Source: Fidelibacterota bacterium
GTDB lineage: Bacteria; Marinisomatota; Marinisomatia; Marinisomatales; S15-B10
Direction: 5' to 3'
Length of the DNA stretch: 64,000 nucleotides
NCBI GenBank assembly: GCA_002715465.1
Contig: PAYY01000006.1
Coordinates: forward strand, 1-64,000
Under the pieces are notes generated by a model that was not told the DNA's origin, did not search any database, and was given only the letters and a program-made list of their open reading frames with translations. Each line of letters begins with the position of its first letter. Position 1 is the stretch's first letter. Shown here in pieces: positions 45,225-55,084 of this stretch. Made by a program: the position numbers and the translations under genes.

Positions 45225-46700
45225 ATGCACTTTCGTTCAATATTTAATGTTCTAGCGTCAATTTCAATCTTACTGGGATTAACTATGCTATTTGCAGCTA
45301 GCTGGTCATATCTTTATAGTGAGCCTGATTTAAAAGGGATATTGCTTTCCTCTGCAATTACAATTTTTATTAATCTTTCTCTATGGTTTTTTACTAAAGG
45401 TAAAATTACTTTATCAATTAAAGATGGTTTTGCAATTGTCACTCTCGTTTGGATATCAACGGCTGTATTTTCAGCATTACCATTTATCTTGACGGGGGCA
45501 ATTCCAAACATTACAGATGCATTTTTTGAATCCGCATCTGGAGTTACTACGACAGGAGCCTCAATTCTTGGGAATTCTGAGACTATGCCCCATCTGACTA
45601 ACGGTATTGAAAGTTTAAGCAAGGGGATTTTATTCTGGAGAAGTTTTATCCAGTGGGTTGGTGGAATGGGTATTATTGTTTTTTCTATTGCAATTCTTCC
45701 ATTATTGGGAGTTGGAGGAGTTCAACTCTTTCGTGCTGAAGTCCCTGGACCAGTTCCTGATAAGATTAAACCAAGGGTACAAGAAACAGCAAAAACTTTA
45801 TGGGCTCTATATATTGGTCTTACAATGATTCAAGTTGTATTCCTCTATTTTGGGGGAATGAATTTTTTTGATTCACTTTGTCATTCTTTTACTACCATTG
45901 CAATTGGGGGTTTCTCAACAAAAAATGCAAGTATTGCCCATTTTAACAGTGCTTATATAGACTATGTTATTATAATTTTTATGTTCATTGCAGGTGTTAA
46001 TTTTACACTACACTGGAAAGCAATTATTTTTCAAAAACCAGTAGTTTATTTTCGAGATGGTGAATTCAAATTCTATGCTTTTTTAATAGCTCTCACAACT
46101 TGTATTATAATATTAAATCTCTCTTTAATTAATGGAGAATTAACCCATAATATTTTCAGAAAATCACTTTTTCAAGTAATGTCAATTCTTACTACAACAG
46201 GTTTTACTACATCTGATTACACTAGCTGGGGCTCCTTTCCTCAAATGTTAATTCTTTTACTAATGTTTGTGGGAGGATCAGCTGGTTCAACAGCAGGAGG
46301 TATGAAAATCGCTCGGATCATGGTTGTTGCTAAGTATAGTTTATCAGAAATTAAGCACTTATTACATCCTAGGGCTGTAATTCCTGTTAAAATAGGTCAA
46401 CAGTCAATTAATGAAGAAGTAATTAGAAGTACACTTGGTTTTGTTTTGTTTTATGTCATGGTATTTGTATTCGTTTCTATAATTCTCACAGCTTTGGGTC
46501 TCGATCTTGAATCTTCATTTGGTGCTACAGCATCATCTTTAGGAAATGTAGGGCCTGCACATGGTTCAGTGGGCCCAGCATCGAATTATGCTCAAATCCC
46601 AGATTTGGCAAAATGGTTACTTACATTCTGTATGTTTCTTGGAAGATTAGAAATATTTACAGTTATGGTATTTTTAAGTACACTTTTCAATAGGCGTTAA
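45225..46700 (+). CDS. trkH: Trk potassium channel TrkH
   Basis: Integral membrane K+ translocating subunit of 491 residues with at least ten hydrophobic helices. Selectivity-filter repeats are visible (SASGVTTTGASI about 104-115, FTTIAIGGFST, TTTGFTTSDY, SLGNVGPAHGS). The family motifs RSFIQWVGGMG and FVGGSAGSTAGGMKI are also present. It is paired with trkA immediately upstream. The start at ATG 45225 (MHFRSIF) is preferred over the ATG at 45221, which is out of frame. Confidence 0.95.
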   Translation: MHFRSIFNVLASISILLGLTMLFAASWSYLYSEPDLKGILLSSAITIFINLSLWFFTKGKITLSIKDGFAIVTLVWISTAVFSALPFILTGAIPNITDAFFESASGVTTTGASILGNSETMPHLTNGIESLSKGILFWRSFIQWVGGMGIIVFSIAILPLLGVGGVQLFRAEVPGPVPDKIKPRVQETAKTLWALYIGLTMIQVVFLYFGGMNFFDSLCHSFTTIAIGGFSTKNASIAHFNSAYIDYVIIIFMFIAGVNFTLHWKAIIFQKPVVYFRDGEFKFYAFLIALTTCIIILNLSLINGELTHNIFRKSLFQVMSILTTTGFTTSDYTSWGSFPQMLILLLMFVGGSAGSTAGGMKIARIMVVAKYSLSEIKHLLHPRAVIPVKIGQQSINEEVIRSTLGFVLFYVMVFVFVSIILTALGLDLESSFGATASSLGNVGPAHGSVGPASNYAQIPDLAKWLLTFCMFLGRLEIFTVMVFLSTLFNRR

Positions 46701-46758
46701 TAGGTTAGAGAACTTTGTTGTAATTAGTCTATCAACAACAACCATGTTTTTATGATTT

Positions 46759-48276
46759 ATGAAAGAAAAAAATAACTTTATAGATCAGATTGATCAAGTT
46801 CCAGCTAAAACACTTAGCTGTATAAATCCTATATCAGGCAAAACTATAAAGAATATATCTATTTCCACTAAAGAAGAAATTAATAGAAAAATTACTAGTG
46901 CATGTGAAGCATCGAAAATTTGGAAGGAAATTCCTATAATAGAAAGATCCCGATTAATAAAAAAAGCTCAGAAGGAAATAGTATCAAAAAAGGATGAGCT
47001 AATTGAATTAGCCATTTCAGAGACTGGAAAAACTGAATTTGATGGTATCATTGAAATTCTTACTACATTAGAAATAATGCGATTTAACCGGAAGATGGCA
47101 TCTCGAGCTCTTGCATCTGAGGTTCGCCCTTTAGGTTTAATAATGAAAAATAAACGTGGAAAAGTTCATTATCGACCCTATGGAGTAGTAGGAGCTATTT
47201 CTCCATGGAATTACCCTTTAATTCAACCTGCTATTCTTGTAGTACCTGCATTACTTGCTGGAAATGGTGTAGTTCTAAAGCCTTCAGAGTTTAGTCCACT
47301 TACAGCATTAAAGATGAAAGAAATATTTGATGAAGTCGGAATTCCTGAAGATCTTTTTCAAATAGTAATTGGAGATGGAGAAGTTGGTAAGGTATTAGTA
47401 GAATCTTCTTCAATTAAATTAATAGCATTTACAGGAAGCGTTAAAGTTGGAAGAAAAATAGCTATTAATTGTGCGGAACAACTTAAACCAGTCATTCTTG
47501 AATTAGGTGGTAAAGACCCAATGATAGTTTTGAAAGATGCAAACTTGAAGAGAGCAGCACGAGCCGCTGTATGGAGTGGTTTTCATAATGCTGGTCAAAC
47601 ATGTATTTCTGTTGAGAGGATTTATGTTGATGAGAATGTGGCTGATGATTTCATTCAATTAGTAAAAGATTTAACTAATCTTGTTTCCTATGGTAAAGGC
47701 CCAAATTTTTCAGATATCGGAAGTATTTCCACAAAATCTCAATTTGAAAAAATAACCTCTCTTTTACAGGATGCTATTGATAAAGGAGCCACTATAGATA
47801 ATCATAATATAAATAATAACAATGACAGTTTATTTTTTCAGCCTTTAGTTATTACTGATAGTGATGACACTATGAAAATAATGAAAGAAGAAATTTTTGG
47901 TCCAGTTATAGTTATTTCAAGAGTTAGGAATGAAAAGGAAGCTATTAAAAAAGCTAATAGTATGAATTTTGGTTTGAATGCTTCTATTTTTACCAGAAAT
48001 AAGAAAAAAGCCCGACTTCTTGCAAAAAACATAGAAGCGGGGAATATTATTATAAATGATGTTGAAACAAATTATTTTTGTGTTGATGTTCCATTCGGAG
48101 GTATTAAACATAGTGGTATAGGTCGTCTTCATGGGATAGAAGGTCTTAGAAGCTTTTCACAGATTCAATCTGTAGTTGAAGATAGGTTTGGATTTAATAA
48201 AGAGTTATGGTGGTTTCCAGTAGCAGGTATAACAAAAAAGATTTTTAGAGCTATTATTCAAATCCTTTACGGCTAA
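46759..48276 (+). CDS. Aldehyde dehydrogenase (NAD(P)-dependent)
   Basis: Oxidises an aldehyde to the acid, 505 residues. The catalytic glutamate is in LELGGKDP, the catalytic cysteine in GQTCIS (about C276), and the NAD site in AFTGSVKVG. The PWNYPL motif is also present. The last 40 residues end in a hydrophobic segment (FPVAGITKKIFRAIIQILYG), which may attach it to the membrane, as in long-chain fatty aldehyde dehydrogenases. The substrate is not decided by sequence. It lies between trkH and the DUF1611/dipeptide epimerase pair but is separated from both by clear gaps. Confidence 0.9.
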   Translation: MKEKNNFIDQIDQVPAKTLSCINPISGKTIKNISISTKEEINRKITSACEASKIWKEIPIIERSRLIKKAQKEIVSKKDELIELAISETGKTEFDGIIEILTTLEIMRFNRKMASRALASEVRPLGLIMKNKRGKVHYRPYGVVGAISPWNYPLIQPAILVVPALLAGNGVVLKPSEFSPLTALKMKEIFDEVGIPEDLFQIVIGDGEVGKVLVESSSIKLIAFTGSVKVGRKIAINCAEQLKPVILELGGKDPMIVLKDANLKRAARAAVWSGFHNAGQTCISVERIYVDENVADDFIQLVKDLTNLVSYGKGPNFSDIGSISTKSQFEKITSLLQDAIDKGATIDNHNINNNNDSLFFQPLVITDSDDTMKIMKEEIFGPVIVISRVRNEKEAIKKANSMNFGLNASIFTRNKKKARLLAKNIEAGNIIINDVETNYFCVDVPFGGIKHSGIGRLHGIEGLRSFSQIQSVVEDRFGFNKELWWFPVAGITKKIFRAIIQILYG

Positions 48277-48326
48277 CTGGCCTAAAAGATTAGATTTTTT
48301 TCATTCTTAATATTTTTTGAGTTGCT

Positions 48327-48346
48327 TCTATATTTATTAATATAGA
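48327..48346. repeat. AT-rich inverted repeat before the DUF1611 gene
   Basis: tctatatt (48327-48334) and aatataga (48339-48346) pair perfectly over 8 bp with a tatt loop. It lies about 37 bp before the ATG at 48383 and could be an operator. The AT-rich composition makes chance possible. Confidence 0.3.
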
Positions 48347-48382
48347 GAACCATTAAATTAAAGATAATAATTGGAGTATGGC

Positions 48383-49417
48383 ATGAAGAAATATGCTGTT
48401 CTGGTTGAAGGAAGATTTAATTTTCTTTATGCCAAAACTGCAAATGCAATTTTGCGTTTTAAATCAGAGACTGTAGTTTGCTGTATTGATTCGGAAAACA
48501 ACGGAAAAACTACTGAAGAAGTCATAAAATTAGGAGGAAAGACGCCTATTGTGTCTTCTTTGGAAGCAGCTAAAAAATTTAAGCCAAATACTCTATTGAT
48601 AGGTATTGCAACTCAAGGGGGATTTCTTCCTGGTAACATGAGAAGAACTGTTCGGGAAGCACTTCAGAGCGGTCTTGATGTAATATCTGGTCTTCATGAG
48701 TTCCTTAGTGATGATAGTGAATTTAGTTCTTTAGCCAAAACTAATGGTGTTAATATAATAGATCTTAGGAAACCTCCCTCACCGCTTCCCTTTTCAAAAG
48801 GAACATGGAAAAAGAGAAAAACTCCAACTTTATTAACTGTTGGTGATGATTGCGATACGGGAAAGATGACGGCTGCATGGGAATTGAAAAGTGAACTTGA
48901 GTCTAGAGGGAAAAATGTTATCTTCATTGGTACAGGTCAAACTGGGATTTTACTTGGAGGAAATGGCGTTGCGGTAGATGCTATAGTCAGTGATTTTGAA
49001 GCTGGATCAATAGAAGCAGAAATAGATAGAGCAACCCTTAATGATGATTTAGATTTAATTATTGTTGAGGGCCAAGGAAGCATCTCGCATATGGCCTATT
49101 CAGGCGTAACGATGGGACTTTTACACGGTGTTATGCCAGATATGCTCTTAATGTGCCATGAACCTGCAAGAGAAATAGATACTTTTAATCATCCTATGAT
49201 AGATCTTGGAGAAATCATGGATATATATATTCAACTTATTAGAATTTTTAAACCCTGTGAAATAGTTGGTCTTAGCCTGATCACCCATACAGAAGATGAA
49301 AATAAAGCAAAAGAAACCATTGAATGGTATCAATGTAAATATGGGATTCCATCGGCTGATTTTGTAAGATTCGGTGGGGAGTCAGTTATTGATAAAATAA
49401 TATCTAAATTAAAATGA
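48383..49417 (+). CDS. DUF1611 family P-loop protein (DgcN-like)
   Basis: I prefer ATG 48383 (MKKYAVLVEG) with ggag 6 bp upstream over TTG 48371. The 344-residue protein has an N-terminal Rossmann-like part (GIATQGGFLPGNMRR) and a C-terminal P-loop domain with GDDCDTGKMT, EGQGSISHMAYSGVTMGLLHG and a final FGGESV. Some DUF1611 proteins (DgcN) act in D-glutamate breakdown with an N-acetyltransferase. Here the partner is a dipeptide epimerase, which overlaps by 4 nt. A murein-dipeptide or D-glutamate role is therefore inferred. Confidence 0.82.
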   Translation: MKKYAVLVEGRFNFLYAKTANAILRFKSETVVCCIDSENNGKTTEEVIKLGGKTPIVSSLEAAKKFKPNTLLIGIATQGGFLPGNMRRTVREALQSGLDVISGLHEFLSDDSEFSSLAKTNGVNIIDLRKPPSPLPFSKGTWKKRKTPTLLTVGDDCDTGKMTAAWELKSELESRGKNVIFIGTGQTGILLGGNGVAVDAIVSDFEAGSIEAEIDRATLNDDLDLIIVEGQGSISHMAYSGVTMGLLHGVMPDMLLMCHEPAREIDTFNHPMIDLGEIMDIYIQLIRIFKPCEIVGLSLITHTEDENKAKETIEWYQCKYGIPSADFVRFGGESVIDKIISKLK

Positions 49418-50427
49418 TTTTTAATTATTCAACTTATAGTCTTTATTTGAAACATCGATTCACCATTGCTCGTGGCTCACAGGAAGTGATTCCTATAATA
49501 CTTGTCTACTTTACAAAGGATGGTGTAACGGGAATAGGGGAAGCTTCACCTTCGGTAAGATATGGTGAAGATTTTTATGAACTCATTAAATATCTCAGTA
49601 GACTATCTATCAGTGATATCCCTGAAGAAGGTTCCCTAGGTGATTGGTTAGATTGGGCGGTTGTAAAAGCCAAAGGTAATCCTTCTTTAGAGGCTGCATT
49701 TGATTTAGCTCTTCATGATTTATATGGAAAAATTAATAATAGACCGACTTATACCTATTTTGATTCTGATAAAAATAGAGGATGTATTACCTCATTCACA
49801 ATTGGAATTGATGATAAAGAGAAAATTAGAGAGAAGGTATTAGAGGCAGATATTTATCCTTTATTAAAAGTGAAATTAGGTAGTAGTCATGATAAAGAAA
49901 TCATTAGAACTATCCGAGAAGTCACTGACAAACTGATTAGAGTAGATGCTAATGAGGGTTGGAATTTAGAAGAAGGAAAGCGTATGTGTGACTGGTTGGC
50001 TAACCAAAATATAGAATTTATAGAACAACCTTTACCAGCTGATAATATTGAAGAAACAGCAAGACTTAGAGAATATTCACCGTTAGAAATAATTGCTGAT
50101 GAAAATTGCATTGATTCAAATAGTATTTCAAGAATTTCACATGCTTTTGATGGCATTAATATAAAATTAATGAAATGTGGAGGCCTTCGTGAAGCTCATA
50201 AGATGATAAAAATTGCTAAAGAAAAAGAAATGAAAATCATGATAGGGTGTATGATTGAAACATCCATCGCAATTACAGCAGCATCTATACTCTCTCCTCT
50301 TGTTGATTATGCTGATTTAGATGGAAATCTTTTAATTAATAATGATCCATTTACTGGTGTATACATTAAGGATGGTATATTGGTTTTTCCTGATAGACCA
50401 GGCCTAGGTGTATCATTGAAAAAATAA
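49414..50427 (+). CDS. Dipeptide epimerase (L-Ala-D/L-Glu epimerase type)
   Basis: Enolase-superfamily enzyme of 337 residues in the cytoplasm that interconverts L-Ala-D-Glu and L-Ala-L-Glu from peptidoglycan. It has the two catalytic lysines (KVKLGS, and IKLMKCGG near residue 250), and the metal ligands Asp in VDANEGW, Glu in EQPLP and Asp in ADENC. The N-terminal capping domain includes FTIARGSQEV and GIGEASP. The ATG overlaps the DUF1611 stop (ATGA). Enzymes of this group vary in dipeptide preference, and the exact substrate is not visible. Confidence 0.87.
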   Translation: MIFNYSTYSLYLKHRFTIARGSQEVIPIILVYFTKDGVTGIGEASPSVRYGEDFYELIKYLSRLSISDIPEEGSLGDWLDWAVVKAKGNPSLEAAFDLALHDLYGKINNRPTYTYFDSDKNRGCITSFTIGIDDKEKIREKVLEADIYPLLKVKLGSSHDKEIIRTIREVTDKLIRVDANEGWNLEEGKRMCDWLANQNIEFIEQPLPADNIEETARLREYSPLEIIADENCIDSNSISRISHAFDGINIKLMKCGGLREAHKMIKIAKEKEMKIMIGCMIETSIAITAASILSPLVDYADLDGNLLINNDPFTGVYIKDGILVFPDRPGLGVSLKK

Positions 50428-50567
50428 AAAAAATTATAATAGATTAGTCAACCATTTTATCTGATAATATTGATTGCAATCTAAATTGCTATATGGACTC
50501 TATATATTAAAAGACATTTCAAATTAAAATGCAATACTTTAGAATGTAATGAGTTTAATTTTTAATT

Positions 50568-52403
50568 ATGATAGTTTCCGATCGAATAAAAAATAAGCTG
50601 AATAAGCTTCCTAGAAAACCAGGTGTATATCTTTTTAAAGACAAAGATGAAAAAACTATCTATATAGGTAAAGCAAAAGTTCTAACAAAACGAGTAAGAA
50701 GCTATTTTTATAAGAGTGCTAAACATGCTCCAAAAGTACTTTCTCTATTAAAAAAAATAAATGATTTTGAATGGATAGTGACAGGTTCTGAAGTAGAAGC
50801 TCTTCTCACAGAGGCAAACTTGATCAAAGAACAGATGCCTAGATATAATATTCTACTAAGAGATGACAAAACTTTTCCTTATATACGTATTACAAATGAA
50901 CAATTTCCTCAGGTTTTAATAACTCGAAAAATTATTCATGATGGTTCTAAGTATTTTGGACCATATACTGATGTTAGAGATCTTCGTCTTACATTAAAAG
51001 TTCTTCACAAGATTTTTCCAATTAGGAGTTGTGATTATAATCTTAATGATGAAAATATTAATAAAAAAAAATATTCTGTTTGTCTTGATTATCATATTAA
51101 TAGATGCCAGGGACCATGTGAAGGTATTGTTCATACCATGGAATATCAAAAAATGATTAACAATGTAATTTCTTTTTTGCATGGGAGGACAACTTTCATA
51201 AGAAAAAAACTCAAACAAGATATGCAGTCTGCTTCAAAAAAAATGCTTTATGAGGAAGCATCAACTTATCGAGATCAACTTATTTCAGTTCAAAATTTTT
51301 CTAAAAGGCAAAGTAAAGCCTCAGCCTATTTTGACGATAAAGATTTTATTGCCATTTCGTATCAAGGGAATGATGCCTGTGGAGTGGTGGTTAGGATACG
51401 TAATGGGAAAATAGTTGGTCGGGAAAAAGTCTTTCTTGTTGGTGTACGTGATGAAACAAATAAACGTATTCTCGCTGATTTTATAAGACAGTTTTATTTG
51501 ATGTCTTATTTTGTTCCTCCTGAAATTATTTTGCCAGAGATTCCAGAAGATCCAGAAACTTTATCCGAATGGCTTAAAATAAAAAGAGAAGGTTCTATAA
51601 AATTTCTAGTTCCAAAACGTGGTGAAAAGGCAAGACTGTTAAAAGTTTCGCTTGAAAATTCAGATTTACTTCTTAAGGAACATTTAAGGAAAAAAAATAA
51701 AAGAAAAGATCTAGTCCCAGTAATGGTGAAAGAACTTCAGGAAGATTTAAACCTTTCAATACCTCCAAGACGAATTGAAGCATTTGACATTTCCAATATT
51801 CAAGAAAGTGATGCTGTAGGAGCTATGGTCTGTTTTATTGATGGGAGGCCTAGAAAAAGTGAATATCGAAAGTTTAAAATTAAATCTGTCAAAGGTATTG
51901 ATGATTTTGCTATGATGAGAGAGATAGTTTTTAGAAGATATTCAAGATTGAAAGATGAAAAAGGAAAATTTCCAGATCTAATTTTAATAGATGGAGGTAA
52001 AGGTCAACTAAACATGGCGATTTCAGCCCTTCGCGAACTTGGTCTAGATTATATTTTTATAGTTTCTTTAGCTAAAAGGCTCGAAGAGGTTTTTGTTCCT
52101 AATCATTCTGAGGCACAATCTATTTCTAAAAACTCTCCAGGAATATTACTACTTCGAAAGATACGTGATGAAGTTCACAGGTTTGCTATTTCATTTCATC
52201 GACAATTACGAAAAAAAATTATTACTAAATCTATTTTTGATGAATTATACGGTGTAGGACCTGTTACAAAAACTAGATTGTTAAAAAAGTATTTAGATTT
52301 GGATGCTATTTCAAATTCATCTCCTTGTAATATAATGAAGGAAACTGGTGTATCTATTAAGGTAGCTAAATCAATAATTAATCGTGCTAAATCATTTAAA
52401 TAA
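50568..52403 (+). CDS. uvrC: Excinuclease ABC subunit C
   Basis: Makes the two incisions around a DNA lesion in nucleotide excision repair. The N-terminal GIY-YIG nuclease (PGVYLFKDKDEKTIYIGKAK, about 19-38), a cysteine-containing region (CLDYHINRCQGPCEG), the UVR motif (about 205-240), the RNase H-like C-terminal nuclease (AFDISNIQESDAVG, LILIDGGKGQ) and a helix-hairpin-helix end (ELYGVGPVTKTRLLKKY) are all in order. Length 611 is normal. The PurL-like gene follows after 15 bp. Confidence 0.96.
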   Translation: MIVSDRIKNKLNKLPRKPGVYLFKDKDEKTIYIGKAKVLTKRVRSYFYKSAKHAPKVLSLLKKINDFEWIVTGSEVEALLTEANLIKEQMPRYNILLRDDKTFPYIRITNEQFPQVLITRKIIHDGSKYFGPYTDVRDLRLTLKVLHKIFPIRSCDYNLNDENINKKKYSVCLDYHINRCQGPCEGIVHTMEYQKMINNVISFLHGRTTFIRKKLKQDMQSASKKMLYEEASTYRDQLISVQNFSKRQSKASAYFDDKDFIAISYQGNDACGVVVRIRNGKIVGREKVFLVGVRDETNKRILADFIRQFYLMSYFVPPEIILPEIPEDPETLSEWLKIKREGSIKFLVPKRGEKARLLKVSLENSDLLLKEHLRKKNKRKDLVPVMVKELQEDLNLSIPPRRIEAFDISNIQESDAVGAMVCFIDGRPRKSEYRKFKIKSVKGIDDFAMMREIVFRRYSRLKDEKGKFPDLILIDGGKGQLNMAISALRELGLDYIFIVSLAKRLEEVFVPNHSEAQSISKNSPGILLLRKIRDEVHRFAISFHRQLRKKIITKSIFDELYGVGPVTKTRLLKKYLDLDAISNSSPCNIMKETGVSIKVAKSIINRAKSFK

Positions 52404-52418
52404 TGGTAATAATATATT

Positions 52419-54293
52419 TTGAATAAAAGTCACAATACTGAAACTATTTCTCAAAAAATTAAATTAATCACTGGACGTGAACCAAATGAAGAGGAATCAT
52501 CTTTTCTTAATAAATGGCGTCAAATGCATTTTGCTGAAAAACTTATTTCATCTTTAATTAAATATCATGATGAAAATAAAATATTTTTTTCTGTAAATCA
52601 TTCTATTGCAAAATCACCTATTAGTAAAAAAACAATTGAACAAGTTATTGATAAATCAATCAATGACATTCAATGTAAAAATGGAAAAGCTGAAAAATCT
52701 CTTCTTTTTTGTCGAACCCCACACTCCGACGTTAAAGGTGTTAAAGAAATAATAAGTAAGATACAAAAAATTGCTAATTCAAAAAAAATAAAGACTTTTT
52801 TTTCATTTTCAAGTTTGGATGAAGAAATTTCAATTTTTGCTTTTTCGATTAGCGGTTTCAACCAAATAGAAAATACAACTGAAATTAATGAGGGTGATCT
52901 TGTTTTGTTATTTTCATCTTTCCCTAAGAATCAATCAGCTTTAAGTGTATTTCTTGAAAACATAGCTTCTAAACCCGGTTGTGTTATTAAGAGAGTAGAG
53001 CCCAATGATGTTCACTTATCTATAGCTAGTTTTTCGAGGTTTTATAAAAAAGGCATAACAATAAATAATGAATTTGATATTAAATCTAATGAAATAATGT
53101 TTGTCGGTATAATTAATAAAAGAATTAAATCTTTAGTTAAAGATCTTGTAGCAAAATATAAAATTTCCTTAACTACTTTAGGATCCATTTCAAGTGTTAG
53201 CGATCCTGTATTACGATTTCCAAGTCCTACAAAAATAGATTTACCTATTTCCTGTTTAGATATTTTTAATGATGATGATTTTAACTCTGTTGAATTAATT
53301 AATGATTGGAATAAGATAAATGAATTAAAAAAAGATCACCCAGAAATCCAGAACTCTTTTCTTTCATATAATGATGTCTTGTTAAAATTAATTATCTCAG
53401 ATGAATGGTTAGAAAATTCAAGGAATTCTATAATAAATACTGATGATATACTATTTAGTTTTACTAATGAGGCAAATATTACAAATTTTGATACACAACG
53501 TGGTGCCCAAGAAACTTTTTCGAAAGCAATAAGAAGAATTGTTTGTTATGGTGGGATTCCAGAACTGACTTTAGTGGGGTTTAATATTCCTGATAATATT
53601 TCTGATCATGATTATAATTATATTAGAGAATTTGATGAAGGGATCAAAAAAGCTTCTTCCTTGCTTGAAATTCCGGTGTCATCTGCTAATGTTTCTTTTG
53701 ATTCTAATTTAAAACGCCCTTTTATATCAGTCATAGCTAAAGGACGATTATCAAAGAATTCTCATCCTATTTCATCAGCCTTTAAAAGTCCAGGTGATTT
53801 TATTCTTATTCTGGGAAGTCACCGAGGTGAGTTAGGATGTTCTTTATATGCTCGAATTATGAGTGTGAAGACAAAATCCTTTTTGCCAATGATAGATCTT
53901 GTGATGGAACGTCAGATACGTCAAGTCATATTAACTGGAAATGAAATAGGTATAATAAAATCAGTGATAGATGTTTCTGTAGGAGGTCTCTCTACATCTA
54001 TTGCTAATTCAATAGTTCAGAGTGGCCATAATTTTGGTGCGAAGATTCATTTAAGTTCAAAAATAGAAAATGAAGAACTCCTTTTTGGTGAAACAAAAGG
54101 ACTTATGATAATTACGATATCTGAAGAATCAATAATTGAAATCGAAAGACTATGTATGAATTTAGGAGTTCCGTGTACTACCATTGGTCGAGTAACAGAT
54201 AATGGCCATTTTTCATTTAATGATCTTATAGACATTAATTGCGATAACTTTATTCAGCAAATAACAAAAAGTAAAAACCATTTTTTTATTTAA
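52419..54293 (+). CDS. PurL-like protein without the usual N-terminal active site
   Basis: The 624-residue product (TTG start) aligns with FGAM synthetase PurL. The N-terminus has ITGREPNEEESSFLNKW, as in LGREPN...MWSEHC. The C-terminal half has GAQETFSKAIRRIVCYGGIPELTLVGFNIPDN, GIKKASSLLEIPVSSANVSFDSN, an ILGSHRGELGCS strand, VIDVSVGGLSTSIANS and LLFGETKGLMI. The EHCSYK segment reads RQMHFAEK. I cannot find the ESHNHPS and AATGVGGIIRD motifs, and DGGL reads VGGL. So the fold appears kept but catalysis is probably lost. It follows uvrC closely, no purQ or purS is nearby, and it converges on suhB with a 4-nt overlap. Confidence 0.7.
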   Translation: MNKSHNTETISQKIKLITGREPNEEESSFLNKWRQMHFAEKLISSLIKYHDENKIFFSVNHSIAKSPISKKTIEQVIDKSINDIQCKNGKAEKSLLFCRTPHSDVKGVKEIISKIQKIANSKKIKTFFSFSSLDEEISIFAFSISGFNQIENTTEINEGDLVLLFSSFPKNQSALSVFLENIASKPGCVIKRVEPNDVHLSIASFSRFYKKGITINNEFDIKSNEIMFVGIINKRIKSLVKDLVAKYKISLTTLGSISSVSDPVLRFPSPTKIDLPISCLDIFNDDDFNSVELINDWNKINELKKDHPEIQNSFLSYNDVLLKLIISDEWLENSRNSIINTDDILFSFTNEANITNFDTQRGAQETFSKAIRRIVCYGGIPELTLVGFNIPDNISDHDYNYIREFDEGIKKASSLLEIPVSSANVSFDSNLKRPFISVIAKGRLSKNSHPISSAFKSPGDFILILGSHRGELGCSLYARIMSVKTKSFLPMIDLVMERQIRQVILTGNEIGIIKSVIDVSVGGLSTSIANSIVQSGHNFGAKIHLSSKIENEELLFGETKGLMIITISEESIIEIERLCMNLGVPCTTIGRVTDNGHFSFNDLIDINCDNFIQQITKSKNHFFI

Positions 54294-55078
54294 TGGTTTA
54301 AATGTTCAATCATTTTATTATGTATATATCCATTTGAAGACAGTATTTCATTCTCAAAAACGGAAAATTTAGAACCATTACAATTAGTTACTTTCCCACC
54401 AGCTTCTTTTACTATTAAAGCGCCAGCGGCAATATCCCAACTGTTTAATGCATATTCCCAATATCCATCAAGCCACCCTCTAGCAACATGGCATAGATCA
54501 AGAGATGCTGATCCAGCACGTCGAACACCTTGGGTCAAATCTGTAAAAATTTTAAATAGATTAATATTATGAGCCCAGATATTACCATGATCGTAAGGAA
54601 AGCCAGTTGCTAATAAGCTATTAGATAAATTATTTGTTTTAGAAACAAAAATAGACTTTCCATTGCAGAAGGCCCCACCGCCATTTATAGCACTATAGAT
54701 ATCATTTAGGTATATATGATATACAACAGCTACAAGTGCCTTTTCCCCCAAATAAAGAGCAATGGAGACAGCATAGAAGGGATAACCATGCACTAGATTG
54801 GTTGTTCCATCAATCGGATCGATAATCCACACGTGTTCAGAATCTGAAACCTTTTCTCCAGATTCTTCTGTAATTATTCTATGGTCGGGAAAATTTGATA
54901 TGATTTTTTCCATTATAATTTCCTCAGCCTTTAGATCAACATTTGTTACTAAATCAGTTACTCCTTTATAATCAACTTTTAGTTCTTTTTCTATCTCACT
55001 AGAAATAACTAAAGAAGCTTCTTTAGCTGCATTTAAAGCAATGTCTAAGAAATAATTATAGTCTTTCATAATTATCAA
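54290..55078 (-). CDS. suhB: Inositol monophosphatase family protein (SuhB-like)
   Basis: Mg-dependent phosphatase of 262 residues acting on inositol-1-phosphate and similar sugar phosphates; SuhB also contributes to rRNA antitermination in some bacteria. Metal sites are EESGE, the signature WIIDPIDGTTNLVHG and the C-terminal WDIAAGALIVKEAGG. The ATG at 55069 (MKDYNY) is an alternative start. It converges on the PurL-like gene and is 6 bp downstream of the symporter gene on the same strand, so the two minus-strand genes may form one transcript. The exact substrate is not known. Confidence 0.9.
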   Translation of the reverse strand: MIIMKDYNYFLDIALNAAKEASLVISSEIEKELKVDYKGVTDLVTNVDLKAEEIIMEKIISNFPDHRIITEESGEKVSDSEHVWIIDPIDGTTNLVHGYPFYAVSIALYLGEKALVAVVYHIYLNDIYSAINGGGAFCNGKSIFVSKTNNLSNSLLATGFPYDHGNIWAHNINLFKIFTDLTQGVRRAGSASLDLCHVARGWLDGYWEYALNSWDIAAGALIVKEAGGKVTNCNGSKFSVFENEILSSNGYIHNKMIEHLNH

Positions 55079-55084
55079 TTTATC

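Noticed and set aside
50471..50480. Palindrome gattgcaatc before uvrC
   Set aside because: Only 10 bp in an AT-rich gap, within chance expectation, and no LexA-like consensus.
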